A DNA stretch of 64,000 bases from VRUE01 sp963715455 (GTDB lineage Bacteria; Actinomycetota; Thermoleophilia; Solirubrobacterales; 70-9). A program made the translations under genes and the position numbers. The notes under the pieces were generated by a model that searched no databases, was not told where the DNA came from, and was given only the letters and a program-made list of their open reading frames with translations. The first letter of the stretch is position 1. Every line of letters begins with the position of its first letter. Shown piece by piece: positions 52,564-62,146 of the stretch. The stretch spans positions 2,356,001-2,420,000 of the forward strand of contig OY970245.1 in assembly GCA_963715455.1 (NCBI GenBank), written 5' to 3'.

Positions 52564-54228
52564 TCATGCCACCCTCCTCGACCGCTCGACCTGGCGCAGG
52601 CCGCTGACCCAGGTCTCGGCGTCCACCTCGCCGCGGATCAGGGCGGCGAGGCCAGCGAGCGCCTCCGCCGACTCGCCCGCCTCGCTGGTCGCCGCCGCGA
52701 GCAGCGGCACTGCGTCGAGGCCCTCGGATGCCTGACCGATCTTGGCGGGGATCTCCCCCGCTGGCAGGCCCTGGCCGAGCAGCTCTCCAGCTCGTCGGTT
52801 GCGGCCACTGGGCGCCATCACGGTGGCGGTTAGGTCACCAACGCCAGCCAGGCCAGAGAAGGTGCCGAGCTCGGCGCCGCGACCAACGGCGTGCTCAATG
52901 CACTCGCGCCAGACCAGAGCAGCAGCGATCCCAGCCGCGTTGAGGCCGTACGGCTCGGCGGCGGCGGCGGCGAGCGCGGCGGCGTTCTTCGCCGCCCCGG
53001 CCATCTCCACCCCGGTGACGTCGCGCGAGCGCTCGCAGACAAGCCCCGCTCGGTCGAAGACCCCGCCGAGCTGATCGCGCAGATCGGCATCGGCCGAGCC
53101 GAGGACGAGGGCGGCTGAGCCCGAGACGGCCTCGCGGGCATGGGCCGGGCCGCCCAGACAGGCAATCGCCCGAGCTCGCACCCGCTCGCCGACATAGTCG
53201 GCCGGGAGTCGTCCCTGGGGAGCGATCAGGCCCTTGGTCAGCAGCAGGACGGTCGAGCGCTCCCCGACGCGGTCGGCGATCGCTCCCACCGCCTGGGGTA
53301 GGGAACCAGAAGGGATCGCCAGGCAGACGAGGTCAAGTCCGGCGAGCTCAACTTCAGAGGCCTGGCGCACCTGCACGGAACGGGGCAGGCGAACGCCCTC
53401 CAAGTAGCGGCGGTTTTCGCCCGCCTCCTCGAGCTCCTCCGCCTGGGCGGCGGTACGGGTGGCGAGCTGCACCTCGAGCCCTCCGCGAGCGAGCAGCACG
53501 GCCACGGCGGTCCCCCAGCTTCCCGCGCCGATTACCGCCGCGCGGCGCATCGGCGGCAGACCGCCGAGGTCCTCCCATTGCAGCTCGACATTGGGCCAAA
53601 TCCGGGCCGTGACCGTTGCCGCGAGACCGCGCGAGGGATCAACGGCGCGCGGGAAGGTCATCGCTTTGCCGAGCCTTACCTTGACCTTGCGCGGGCGGAT
53701 GCGCCATCCACGTCGCACCTCTTCGGTGCCCAGCACGGCCGCGGGGATCACTGCTGCCCCGGTCTGCAGGGCGAGGCGTCCGACACCGCGTTTTGGCTCG
53801 CCGAGGGAGCCGCTGCGGATACGCGTTCCCTCGGGAAAGATGCAAACGGCGCCGCCGCGCTCGACCACGACGCGAGCGGTCTCCACCGATTCCTCATCGG
53901 ACTCGCCGCGACGAATCGGAAAGGCACCGAGGCGAGAGAGGACCCAGCCCTGCCAGCGGCGCTCGAAGAGCTCGACCTTGGCGACGTAGTTCATCGGCCG
54001 ACGCCAGGGCAGGGCGCCGCCGATCGCGAAGGGGTCGAGGAAGCTGCGGTGGTTGGAGGCGACGATCAAGCCCCCCTTGAGCCGGGCGTGCTCGCGGCCG
54101 GTGCGCGCGTAGCGGAAGTAGACGAGGAAGAAGGGGGTCATGAAGATCCTCGCCAGGAGGTAGAGGATCGGGTTGACGCCGTGCTTGCGCGTGTACTCGT
54201 GGTACGCCTGAAGGCGGGAGGGGTCCAT
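52564..54228 (-). CDS. Fused PlsC acyltransferase and GpsA glycerol-3-phosphate dehydrogenase
   Basis: ATG 54228 gives 554 residues in one frame. Residues 1-225 are a 1-acylglycerol-3-phosphate acyltransferase: H60-RSFL-D65 (HX4D), the PEGT box at about 132-135 (FPEGTRIRSG) and an N-terminal hydrophobic segment. Residues about 227-554 are NAD(P)-dependent glycerol-3-phosphate dehydrogenase: VIGAGSWGTAVAVLLARGG, TKGLIAP, GPAHAREAVSG and the catalytic lysine in GAAKNAAALAAA. The fusion would join glycerol-3-phosphate synthesis to phosphatidate synthesis at the membrane. An internal ATG at 53550 lacks a clear ribosome site, which favours a true fusion. Confidence 0.9.
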   Translation of the reverse strand: MDPSRLQAYHEYTRKHGVNPILYLLARIFMTPFFLVYFRYARTGREHARLKGGLIVASNHRSFLDPFAIGGALPWRRPMNYVAKVELFERRWQGWVLSRLGAFPIRRGESDEESVETARVVVERGGAVCIFPEGTRIRSGSLGEPKRGVGRLALQTGAAVIPAAVLGTEEVRRGWRIRPRKVKVRLGKAMTFPRAVDPSRGLAATVTARIWPNVELQWEDLGGLPPMRRAAVIGAGSWGTAVAVLLARGGLEVQLATRTAAQAEELEEAGENRRYLEGVRLPRSVQVRQASEVELAGLDLVCLAIPSGSLPQAVGAIADRVGERSTVLLLTKGLIAPQGRLPADYVGERVRARAIACLGGPAHAREAVSGSAALVLGSADADLRDQLGGVFDRAGLVCERSRDVTGVEMAGAAKNAAALAAAAAEPYGLNAAGIAAALVWRECIEHAVGRGAELGTFSGLAGVGDLTATVMAPSGRNRRAGELLGQGLPAGEIPAKIGQASEGLDAVPLLAAATSEAGESAEALAGLAALIRGEVDAETWVSGLRQVERSRRVA

Positions 54229-54270
54229 CAGTGGATGGCTACACGGGTTAGGGACCGGGGTTACCGGGGG

Positions 54271-54380
54271 CAAGGGTCGGGCGCCCCTCCCGGCTCAACT
54301 TTTTGGGAAGACGCGCCCTGGCGGCCGCGGCTGGATCACCCAAAAAAGTACAAGCCGCCGGGAGGGGCGCCCGACCCTTG
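54271..54380. repeat. Nested palindromic element, copy 2, with 24-base perfect outer arms
   Basis: Outer arms 54271-54294 and 54357-54380 are perfect reverse complements. Inside, ACTTTTTGGG (54298-54307) pairs with CCCAAAAAAGT (54339-54349) with one bulge. The interior matches the copy at 46842 in the blocks CTCAACTTTTT and CTGGATCACCC plus AAAAAGTACAAGCCG. The segment GCGGCTGGATCACC (54327-54340) equals the 3' end of bacterial 16S rRNA just before the anti-Shine-Dalgarno. The right arm abuts the stop codon of the reductase gene. Confidence 0.92.
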
Positions 54381-55397
54381 CTACCAGGCGGACTCGATCA
54401 GCTGGGCTAGCTCGTCGCTGGTTGGAGGTTCCGGCGTGAAGGCGAGCTCGGGGCGGAGGAGGATCGAGTCGATGGCTTGGGGGAGCTTGCTCTTGTCCGC
54501 GCCCAACTGGCCAAGTCCGGGCGGGTTGCCGGCCAGTTGAAGGATGCGAGCTTCTATGTGATCCGGGTCGGTTTCTAGGGCCGTTGCCAGAGGCTGGAGG
54601 TTGTCGGGGGCGCGGGGGGCCATGAAGGCCATTACCCGGGGCAGGATGGCGGCGTTGGTGGGGGCGTGGGGGATGTCGAGGGTGCGGGCGATGGTTTGGC
54701 AGACGACGTGGTGGATGCCGAACATGCCGGAGTCGATCGCGTAGCCGCAGAGGATCGAGCCGAGCGCCAAGCCGTCGCGGCTGCGCTCAGCCGGGTCTTC
54801 GTCGAGCGCCGCGGCGATCAGCTCGGCGCCGCGCAGGGCGGTCATCCGCGAGACCGGATTGGCGAAGGGCGTGTAGAGCGAGTCGGCGCCGTGGGCGAGG
54901 GCGTTCATCGAGCTGGCCCGCAGCTCTGCCTCGGGGGCGCTGGTCATCAGCGCCGGGTCGGCGATCACCAGCGAGGGGCGCACGAGCGAGCCCACCCGAT
55001 CCTCGGCTCCAGCCGGAAGGCGGTGAATGCCGGTCATCTCGGCGCCGGACATGGTCGTCGGGATTGCCGCGACGCTGGCGCCGGTCACCGAAGCGATCGC
55101 CTTGGCCGTGTCGATTGTGCGACCACCTCCCAAGGCAACGAGGGCCTCCCCCCGGGTTGCGTCGAGCAGGCTGGCGGCAGCGTCGGGCACGGCGGAGGCC
55201 GGATTGCCCGGCGCCACCTCGTGCACCGCCAGCGCAGCGCCGGCCAGCCCCTCGGTCGCCCCCAGGTGCCGAGCCGTGGAGAGCAGCTCAAAGCGCTCCA
55301 TCCCGTGCTCGGCCAGCACCTGGGGGGCGTCGTGCAAGCCGCCGTCGCGAAAGACGACGACACGTCCGGCATCGCGCCAGACGAAGTTGCCGTTCAC
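54381..55397 (-). CDS. Maleylacetate reductase-like iron-containing alcohol dehydrogenase
   Basis: The GTG at 55397, overlapping the upstream stop by four bases, gives 338 residues. It shows the nucleotide-binding LVALGGGRTIDTAKAIASV, the IPTTMSGAEMTG strand and the metal/substrate helices with SMNALAHGADSLY and HHVVCQTIARTL, as in maleylacetate reductases (LinF/TfdF type). These enzymes reduce maleylacetate to 3-oxoadipate. The gene follows a ring-cleaving dioxygenase-like gene in one operon, which supports the assignment. The frame extends upstream, but that sequence is arginine-rich and lies inside the dioxygenase gene. Confidence 0.82.
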   Translation of the reverse strand: MNGNFVWRDAGRVVVFRDGGLHDAPQVLAEHGMERFELLSTARHLGATEGLAGAALAVHEVAPGNPASAVPDAAASLLDATRGEALVALGGGRTIDTAKAIASVTGASVAAIPTTMSGAEMTGIHRLPAGAEDRVGSLVRPSLVIADPALMTSAPEAELRASSMNALAHGADSLYTPFANPVSRMTALRGAELIAAALDEDPAERSRDGLALGSILCGYAIDSGMFGIHHVVCQTIARTLDIPHAPTNAAILPRVMAFMAPRAPDNLQPLATALETDPDHIEARILQLAGNPPGLGQLGADKSKLPQAIDSILLRPELAFTPEPPTSDELAQLIESAW

Positions 55398-56314
55398 CCG
55401 GCCGAGACTGTGCGCGGGTTGACTACCGGCCGCAGGTTCGGTTCGACCTCGGCTCGCAGGTGCTCGTAGTCGGGGGGCAGCGAGAGCTTCTCGCCGAGGT
55501 GCTCGAGCGGCTCGTCGACGGTGAAGCCGGGGCCGAGCGTGGCGATCTCGAAGAGCACGCCGCTCGGCTCGCGGAAGTAGATCGAGCGGAAGTAGAAGCG
55601 ATCGATCACGGGCGTCGGCTGAGCGCCCCCGGAGATCGCCCGCTCGCGCCACTCCTCGTGCTCGTCGATGGTCGAGGCCCAGGCGACGTGGTGGACGCTG
55701 CCCGCCCCCTGCTGAGAGGGCAGATCGGGTGGGGCTTCGTAGACGTAGAGGCCGCCACGGCTGGCGCCACGCGCCTCCCAAGTGCCCTCGTCGAGCGACT
55801 CGAACTCGAGCGCCTCGAGCAGCGGCCGGCTCGCCTCAGGTGAGGCGCTGTAGGCGCAAACCGCGTGAAAGCCACGCAGCGCGAGCTCCGCCGGAACCTC
55901 CGAATGGTCGGCAATCAGCGGCTCGTCGGCGACCTCGACCACGGCCAGCTCGTGGGCGAGGCCCTCCGGGTCGGCGAAGCGCAGCCCCGCCCCGCCCCGC
56001 TCGGTCTGTATCCCATTAGCGCCGAGCCGCTCCTCCCAAAAGTCGAGTGACTCGTGCGATGCGACCCGCCAGACGATGCGATGCACGTCGCCGGCGCCGG
56101 CCCGGCCGGGCGGCACACCGGGGAACTCGAAGAAGGTCAGGTCGGAGCCGGCGCTGCCCTCCTCATCGGCGAAAAAGAGGTGGTAGACGGTCGGGTTGTC
56201 CTGGTTGACCGTCTTCTTGACGAGGCGCAGGCCCATCACCCCGGCGTAGAAGTCGACGTTGCGCTGCGCGTCGGCCGTAATCGCCGTGATGTGGTGAATG
56301 CCCTCCAGCTTCAC
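55394..56314 (-). CDS. VOC-family ring-cleaving dioxygenase (LinE/MhqO-like)
   Basis: A GTG at 56314 gives MKLEGIHHITAITADAQRNV and about 306 residues; a GTG at 56335 would add seven. Two VOC/glyoxalase halves are visible, with GIHHITA, GDVHRIVWRVA, LRGFHAVCAYS and SVHHVAWAS plus a distal glutamate in SGVLFEIATLGPGF. These match Fe(II) dioxygenases that cleave hydroquinones. The next gene encodes a maleylacetate reductase, the enzyme expected to act on the product. The operon probably degrades hydroquinone-type rings. The divergent gene starts 26 bases away. Confidence 0.82.
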   Translation of the reverse strand: MKLEGIHHITAITADAQRNVDFYAGVMGLRLVKKTVNQDNPTVYHLFFADEEGSAGSDLTFFEFPGVPPGRAGAGDVHRIVWRVASHESLDFWEERLGANGIQTERGGAGLRFADPEGLAHELAVVEVADEPLIADHSEVPAELALRGFHAVCAYSASPEASRPLLEALEFESLDEGTWEARGASRGGLYVYEAPPDLPSQQGAGSVHHVAWASTIDEHEEWRERAISGGAQPTPVIDRFYFRSIYFREPSGVLFEIATLGPGFTVDEPLEHLGEKLSLPPDYEHLRAEVEPNLRPVVNPRTVSAG

Positions 56315-56340
56315 AACGTCACGTATAGCATCCACTGGCG

Positions 56341-57717
56341 ATGAGCCGCGGACGGCGACGCCTGGTGAGAGTTCTCGTAGTGCTCGGCTCGCTGCTCGCC
56401 TTCCTCAGCGTCTTCGCGATCTGGACCGAGCGCCAAGCGCTCAACACAGACGACTGGGTAGACACCAGCGGGCGGCTGATCCAGAACTCGACGATCCGCG
56501 AAGAGGTCGGCGACTACCTCGTCGACCAGCTCTACGAAAATGTCGACGTCGAAAAAAAACTGAGCGAAAAGCTCCCAGGCGAGACCAAGGAGCTTGCCGG
56601 ACCGCTCTCCGGGGGCCTGCGGCAGCTCGCCCCGAACGGCGCCGACCAGGTGCTGCAGACCTCGACAGCTCAAGAGCTCTGGCGAAGCGCCAACCGCACC
56701 ACACACGAACAGCTGCTTGCCGTGCTCGAGGAAAAGGAGGGCACGGTCTCGACCGAAGAAGGCGAAGTCAGCCTCAACCTCGGCAGCCTCGTGACCAACC
56801 TCGCCGATCAGGTTGGGATCGGCGGCGACCTCGCCGAAGAGCTGCCGTCCGATGCGGCCCAGATCACGATCCTGCGCTCCGACCAGCTGAAGACTGCGCA
56901 GGACATCGTCGTCGCAATCAAAGGCCTGGCGATCCTGCTCTCGCTGCTCACCTTCCTCTGCTTCGGTCTCGCCATCTACCTCTCACGCGAGGGACGCTGG
57001 GTGACCGTGCTCTCCTGTGGCGTCGGCCTGATCGCCGCCGGGTTTGCGGTGATCGTCGCCCGCGAGATTGCCGGCGGGATCGTCGTCGGCCAGCTGGTCG
57101 AAGAAGACAGTGTCAAGCCTGCGGCGGAAGCCGCCTGGTCGATCGGCACCTCGCTGATGACCAGCATTGCCACCACCGTGATCGTCATCGGCGTGCTCTT
57201 CGGCGTGGCCGGCTGGCTCGCCTCGCCAACTGGCTCGGCGCGCTCGACCCGCCGCTTTCTCGCCCCGACCTTGCGCGACTACGTCCCCTACGTCTACGCC
57301 GGCCTGGCGATCCTCGTCGGCATCTACTTCCTCTCGGCGCCGACCCAGAACCTACGCTCCTTCCTGACCACGCTGGTGATTGCTGGCTTGGCCGCCTTCG
57401 GCATCCACGAGCTGCGCAAGCAGGCCAACGAGGAATTCCCCGACGCCAGCTACGACGACGTCTTCGGCGGTGCCAAGGAGCGCGTCGTGGGCGCGGTCAA
57501 AGACGCCAACCTCGGTGAGAAGGCCTCCAAGCTGCGCCTTCCAGAGATACGCAAGCCCGCCGACGAGGCGCCAACGGCGACGCTCGACTCCGAGGAGTCC
57601 CGCCTCGAGCGCCTCGAGCGGCTTGCCGCCCTGCACGAGAAAGGCGTGCTCACTGACGCAGAGCTGGCAGCGGAGAAGGCGCGCGTGCTGGGCGGCGGAG
57701 AGTCAACCTCGGCCTGA
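56341..57717 (+). CDS. Large membrane protein with C-terminal SHOCT-like segment
   Basis: The 458-residue protein has an N-terminal helix (about 9-28), a large extracytoplasmic region (to about 190), four further membrane helices between about 190 and 350 and a cytoplasmic tail. The tail ends with SRLERLERLAALHEKGVLTD, the short SHOCT oligomerisation motif. No enzymatic signature is visible. Role unknown; similar proteins are common in actinobacteria. It precedes tRNA-Thr, which is on the opposite strand. Confidence 0.75.
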   Translation: MSRGRRRLVRVLVVLGSLLAFLSVFAIWTERQALNTDDWVDTSGRLIQNSTIREEVGDYLVDQLYENVDVEKKLSEKLPGETKELAGPLSGGLRQLAPNGADQVLQTSTAQELWRSANRTTHEQLLAVLEEKEGTVSTEEGEVSLNLGSLVTNLADQVGIGGDLAEELPSDAAQITILRSDQLKTAQDIVVAIKGLAILLSLLTFLCFGLAIYLSREGRWVTVLSCGVGLIAAGFAVIVAREIAGGIVVGQLVEEDSVKPAAEAAWSIGTSLMTSIATTVIVIGVLFGVAGWLASPTGSARSTRRFLAPTLRDYVPYVYAGLAILVGIYFLSAPTQNLRSFLTTLVIAGLAAFGIHELRKQANEEFPDASYDDVFGGAKERVVGAVKDANLGEKASKLRLPEIRKPADEAPTATLDSEESRLERLERLAALHEKGVLTDAELAAEKARVLGGGESTSA

Positions 57718-57720
57718 AAG

Positions 57721-57793
57721 AGCCCACCTCCGGACTCGAACCGGAACTCTCCTGATTACAAATCAGATGCTTTACCAATTAAGCTAGGCGGGC
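57721..57793 (-). tRNA. tRNA-Thr (anticodon TGT)
   Basis: On the minus strand the sequence folds as a cloverleaf of 73 bases. The acceptor stem GCCCGCC pairs with GGTGGGC (one G-T), the discriminator base is T, the anticodon stem TCTGA pairs with TCAGG around the loop TTTGTAA, and the T stem is TCCGG/CCGGA with TTCGAGT. The anticodon TGT reads ACA (threonine). No CCA is encoded. The 5' end overlaps the stop codon of a broken endonuclease gene by ten bases. Confidence 0.95.
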
Positions 57794-58138
57794 AGCTTGT
57801 AGTCCTTTGCCCAGCGTACGCGCTTGCCCTGTCGGTTGCGCGGAGGACTCACGCGAAGGTACATCCCTCGGTTCGGTACCTCGTCTGCGGGTACGACGTA
57901 GACAGAATCATTCTGCGGGCAATGACTGCCCGTCGCAGTCGAGGACGAGGTCGTAGCGCTGGTTGACGCCGAATGGCAGCAGGACGCGATAGCCGCGCTT
58001 GACCAGCTCAGCGAGAATTGCGGCCTCCGCCCGGTGGCCAACATCAACTGGATGCGAGGTCAGAGTCGGCTTGGGCAAGGCGTAGGGCACATCGACAGCA
58101 TAGCCCTCACCGCAGACAGAACATTTCGGCAGGCGCAT
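57784..58138 (-). pseudogene. Broken I-Ssp6803I-like PD-(D/E)XK endonuclease gene
   Basis: Two parts of one protein lie in different frames. Frame A (58138 to 57908) carries VGHRAEAAILAELVKRGYRV and LPFGVNQRYDLVLDCDG, the first part of a group-I-intron-type PD-(D/E)XK endonuclease. Frame B, from about 57922 to 57784, carries CPQNDSVYVVPADEVPNRGM and PPRNRQGKRVRWAKDYKL, the usual C-terminus. The middle of the domain with the VQCKTG-like strand, about 50 residues, is missing and the frame is shifted at the join. The stop codon TAG lies inside the 5' end of tRNA-Thr. An extra CSVCG motif near the N-terminus may come from another gene. Confidence 0.82.
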
Positions 58139-58163
58139 TGCCGTCTATGACATCGTGGCCGCC

Positions 58164-59153
58164 ATGGACGTGCGCTTCCGCTTCCTTGAGCCCGATGAAG
58201 GGGCGGTGCTCAGCGAGGCGATCCGGGTGGCATACGGGGAGAGCTACGACGTGCGCTGGGTCTATGACGCCGAGGAGGTGTCGGCACGACTGGCGGCGGG
58301 GACCTACGTGTCTTGTGTCGCGGAGTCGGCCGCGGGGGAGCTGCTCTGCCACGAGGGGATGAGCCTCGCCGTAGCCGACGACGCGGTCGGCCACTCGGGA
58401 CAGGCGGTGACCGTGCCCGCCGCGCGCGGGCAGCACCTCTTCACCCGCACCAAGCGCTTCCTCATGGACTGGGCCAGTGAGCAGGGGATGGCCGGCATGT
58501 ACAGCGAGGCGACCGCCGCTCATCCGTACAGCCAGCGGGCCAACATCGAGCTCGGCGCGCACGAGACCGGCTTCCTGCTCGGCTGGATCCCGGCCTCGGT
58601 CTCCAACGATGCAGCCAGCGAGGGGCGGCGCGGCAGGCAATCGGCGGCGCTCTTCTACACGAAGCTGAACGACGGTCACGAGCGCCCCGTCTACGCGCCC
58701 GAGCGCCACGCGGCGATCGTCGGCCAGACGCTGGAGCTATGCGAGCTGCGTGGCACGCTCGCCGAGCCGCCGGTGGGCACCGAGTTGGCGGCGCGTACCG
58801 ACTTGCACGTCGCGCTCGACACCGACCACAACCTGGCGCTGATCACCGTGCGCGCGCCGGGCGTCGACCTCGAGGAAGCGGTGGCCGCCGAGCGCCATCA
58901 CCTCTTTCACCGCGCCGGGCTCGACGCGATCTACCTCGACCTCCCGCTGGAGACGCCCGCCACGGCGCTGGTCGCCGACCACCTTGAGCGCCTTGGTGTC
59001 TCCTACTCGGGCATCTTCCCCAACGGCCACTGCGACGGCGACGTGCTGCGCATGCAGTCGCTGCACCGGGCGCGGATCAAGGCTGACGACATCTCCGTCG
59101 CCTCCGAGCACGGCCAGCAGCTGCTCGAGTACGTGCTCGCCGACCTGCCCTAA
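58164..59153 (+). CDS. GNAT-like protein, two-domain
   Basis: ATG 58164 (second methionine in the frame) gives 329 residues beginning MDVRFRFLEPDEGAVLSEAI. The N-terminal half resembles a GNAT acetyltransferase fold (PYSQRANIELGAHETGFLLG), but the acetyl-CoA loop is not a perfect match. The C-terminal half (LITVRAPGVDLEEAVAAERH; LERLGVSYSGIFPNGHCDGD) is similar in type to a second, degenerate GNAT domain. No ligand can be named. The stop overlaps the stop of the convergent sigma factor gene. Confidence 0.65.
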   Translation: MDVRFRFLEPDEGAVLSEAIRVAYGESYDVRWVYDAEEVSARLAAGTYVSCVAESAAGELLCHEGMSLAVADDAVGHSGQAVTVPAARGQHLFTRTKRFLMDWASEQGMAGMYSEATAAHPYSQRANIELGAHETGFLLGWIPASVSNDAASEGRRGRQSAALFYTKLNDGHERPVYAPERHAAIVGQTLELCELRGTLAEPPVGTELAARTDLHVALDTDHNLALITVRAPGVDLEEAVAAERHHLFHRAGLDAIYLDLPLETPATALVADHLERLGVSYSGIFPNGHCDGDVLRMQSLHRARIKADDISVASEHGQQLLEYVLADLP

Positions 59154-59857
59154 AGGGCCTCGCGCGAGGCGAGGTGGGCGCCGACCTTGCGCTTGACCCG
59201 CTGCAGGGCGTTGTCGACCGTCTTCGTGTCGCACTCCAGCCGCTCAGCGGTCGCCTCATAAGAGTGACCGTCAAGGTAGAGCGAGAGCACGCGGCTCTCC
59301 AGGTCAGAGAGCACGCCCGAAACCCCCGAGAGGCAGGAAACGAGGCTTTCCAGCTCTTCGGAGGCAATCACCTGGTTGACCGGATCGTGGACCGACGGGC
59401 CGGGCAGGATCTCGTCCAGCGTCGTATCGGAGTCGCCAGCGGCGGCGGGGGTCTGGCTGAAGGAGACGTACTGATTGAGCGGCGTGTGCTTGTTGCGGGT
59501 CGCCGTCTTCACAGCGGTGATGATCTGGCGCGTAATACAGAGCTCAGCGAAGTTGCGGAAGCTCGACTCACGATCGGTGCGATAGTCGCGGATCGCCTTG
59601 TAGAGACCGAGCAGACCTTCCTGAATCAGGTCGTCGGACTCGCCCCCGAGGAGAAAGTAGGAAGAGGCCTTGAGGCGTACGAAGCCGCGGTAGCGACGTA
59701 CGATCGCGTCGTAGGCGTCGGCCCGTCCATCCTTGGCCAGAGCGACGAGGTAATGATCATCAAGCTCAGGTTGAAGGTTAGATTCGGCCGGTTTCAGGGA
59801 ACCATTGAGACGACCGGACGGCAACTGCATTTCCTGGGTCGGCGAAGATAGAGCCAC
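59150..59857 (-). CDS. SigH-like sigma factor
   Basis: The 235-residue protein resembles sporulation-type sigma-H (Spo0H) of Firmicutes: DDHYLVALAKDGRADAYDAI, ESDDLIQEGLLGLYKAIRDY, ITAVKTATRNKHTPLNQYVS and LSDLESRVLSLYLDGHSYEA, then LQRVKRKVGAHL at the end. Region 2 and region 4 are both present. The gene order cysS-rlmB-sigma on the same strand is also seen around sigH in Bacillus, which supports the identity. A strong promoter lies about 110 bases upstream, so it has its own transcription. It probably controls a stationary-phase or stress regulon. Confidence 0.88.
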   Translation of the reverse strand: MALSSPTQEMQLPSGRLNGSLKPAESNLQPELDDHYLVALAKDGRADAYDAIVRRYRGFVRLKASSYFLLGGESDDLIQEGLLGLYKAIRDYRTDRESSFRNFAELCITRQIITAVKTATRNKHTPLNQYVSFSQTPAAAGDSDTTLDEILPGPSVHDPVNQVIASEELESLVSCLSGVSGVLSDLESRVLSLYLDGHSYEATAERLECDTKTVDNALQRVKRKVGAHLASREAL

Positions 59858-59966
59858 AGATCCTTCTCCTTGACGAAGGGTCGTGGCGCCCGTACCTCCC
59901 CTGGTGGCGCCCTTATGGACTGGGTTATCTCAGACTCAAGCTGAGGTTCACCCTTGTTGGCGCGGT

Positions 59967-59994
59967 AGTTTACGTCCGCGCGGAGTTCTGTCAA
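59967..59994 (-). promoter_or_regulatory. Promoter of the SigH-like gene
   Basis: On the minus strand TTGACA (59994-59989) and TAAACT (59972-59967) are separated by 16 bases. The -35 hexamer matches consensus exactly. It would give a 5' untranslated region of about 100 bases before the start at 59857, which also has a repeated GTGGCGCCC. Confidence 0.65.
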
Positions 59995-60040
59995 CCCCTT
60001 TGCAGGGATTTTTTGCAACCGCCGTTGCAGGTGGTAGAGG

Positions 60041-60694
60041 TCAGATCCGCTGCCGGACGGCCTCAAAGAGCAGCGCTGTAGCCGCGGCAGAGACGTTGAG
60101 CGAGTCGATGCTGCCCCGCTGAGGCAAGGCGACAAGGCCATCGCAAATACTCGCGACGCGCGGCCGCAGCCCCTTTCCCTCGCCTCCCAGGACGAGAATC
60201 GTGGGGCCCTTCAGGTCGATCTCCCATGGCGCCTGCTGCGCCCCACCGTCGGCGCCCCAGATCCAGAAGCCGGCATCCTTGGCCTTCGCCAGCCAGTCGG
60301 CCAGGTTCGATACGCGGGCGACGGAGAGATGCTCGACCGCCCCAGCCGACGCCTTGCAGGTCACCGCAGTCACCTCAGCTGCACGACGCTCGGGGATCAC
60401 CACGCCAGCGGCGCCACCGATCTCCGCTGAGCGACAGACGGCCCCCAGGTTGCGGGGGTCCTGCACCTGGTCGAGAGCGACGATCAGCCCATCCTCGGCA
60501 CGCAGCAGTTGATTGGGGTCGGCGTAGGGATAGGCATCGACCTCGGCCACCACCCCCTGGTGATCCGGTGAGCCACAGAGCCGCCCCAGCTCCTCAGCCG
60601 AGGTCTCAGGCGCCCGCCAAACCCGCCGCACCCGCCGCCTCCCCCGCTCGGCCTCGGCAACTGGCTGCTTTCCGTAGATCAGCTGACTCGCCAT
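60041..60694 (-). CDS. rlmB: 23S rRNA 2'-O-methyltransferase (RlmB/TrmH family)
   Basis: The 217-residue SPOUT methyltransferase has the substrate-binding N-terminal domain (MASQLIYGKQPVAEAERGRR) and the knot motifs: VALDQVQDPRNLGAVCRSAE, VLGGEGKGLRP and LPQRGSIDSLNVSAAATALL. It methylates the ribose of G2251 or an equivalent in 23S rRNA. It lies one base from the cysS stop on the same strand, an arrangement found across bacteria. It is slightly shorter than the usual 240-250 residues. Confidence 0.93.
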   Translation of the reverse strand: MASQLIYGKQPVAEAERGRRRVRRVWRAPETSAEELGRLCGSPDHQGVVAEVDAYPYADPNQLLRAEDGLIVALDQVQDPRNLGAVCRSAEIGGAAGVVIPERRAAEVTAVTCKASAGAVEHLSVARVSNLADWLAKAKDAGFWIWGADGGAQQAPWEIDLKGPTILVLGGEGKGLRPRVASICDGLVALPQRGSIDSLNVSAAATALLFEAVRQRI

Positions 60695-62095
<1,401 letters not shown>

Positions 62096-62146
62096 CGGTG
62101 CGGATGCTAGGGCCTATTCCGTCAGGGGGCGTGGCCCTACAGAGGT

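Noticed and set aside
60001..60030. TGCAAC...GTTGCA hairpin as an rlmB terminator
   Set aside because: On the minus strand it is followed by an A-run, not a U-run; the T-run is on the wrong side for rlmB.
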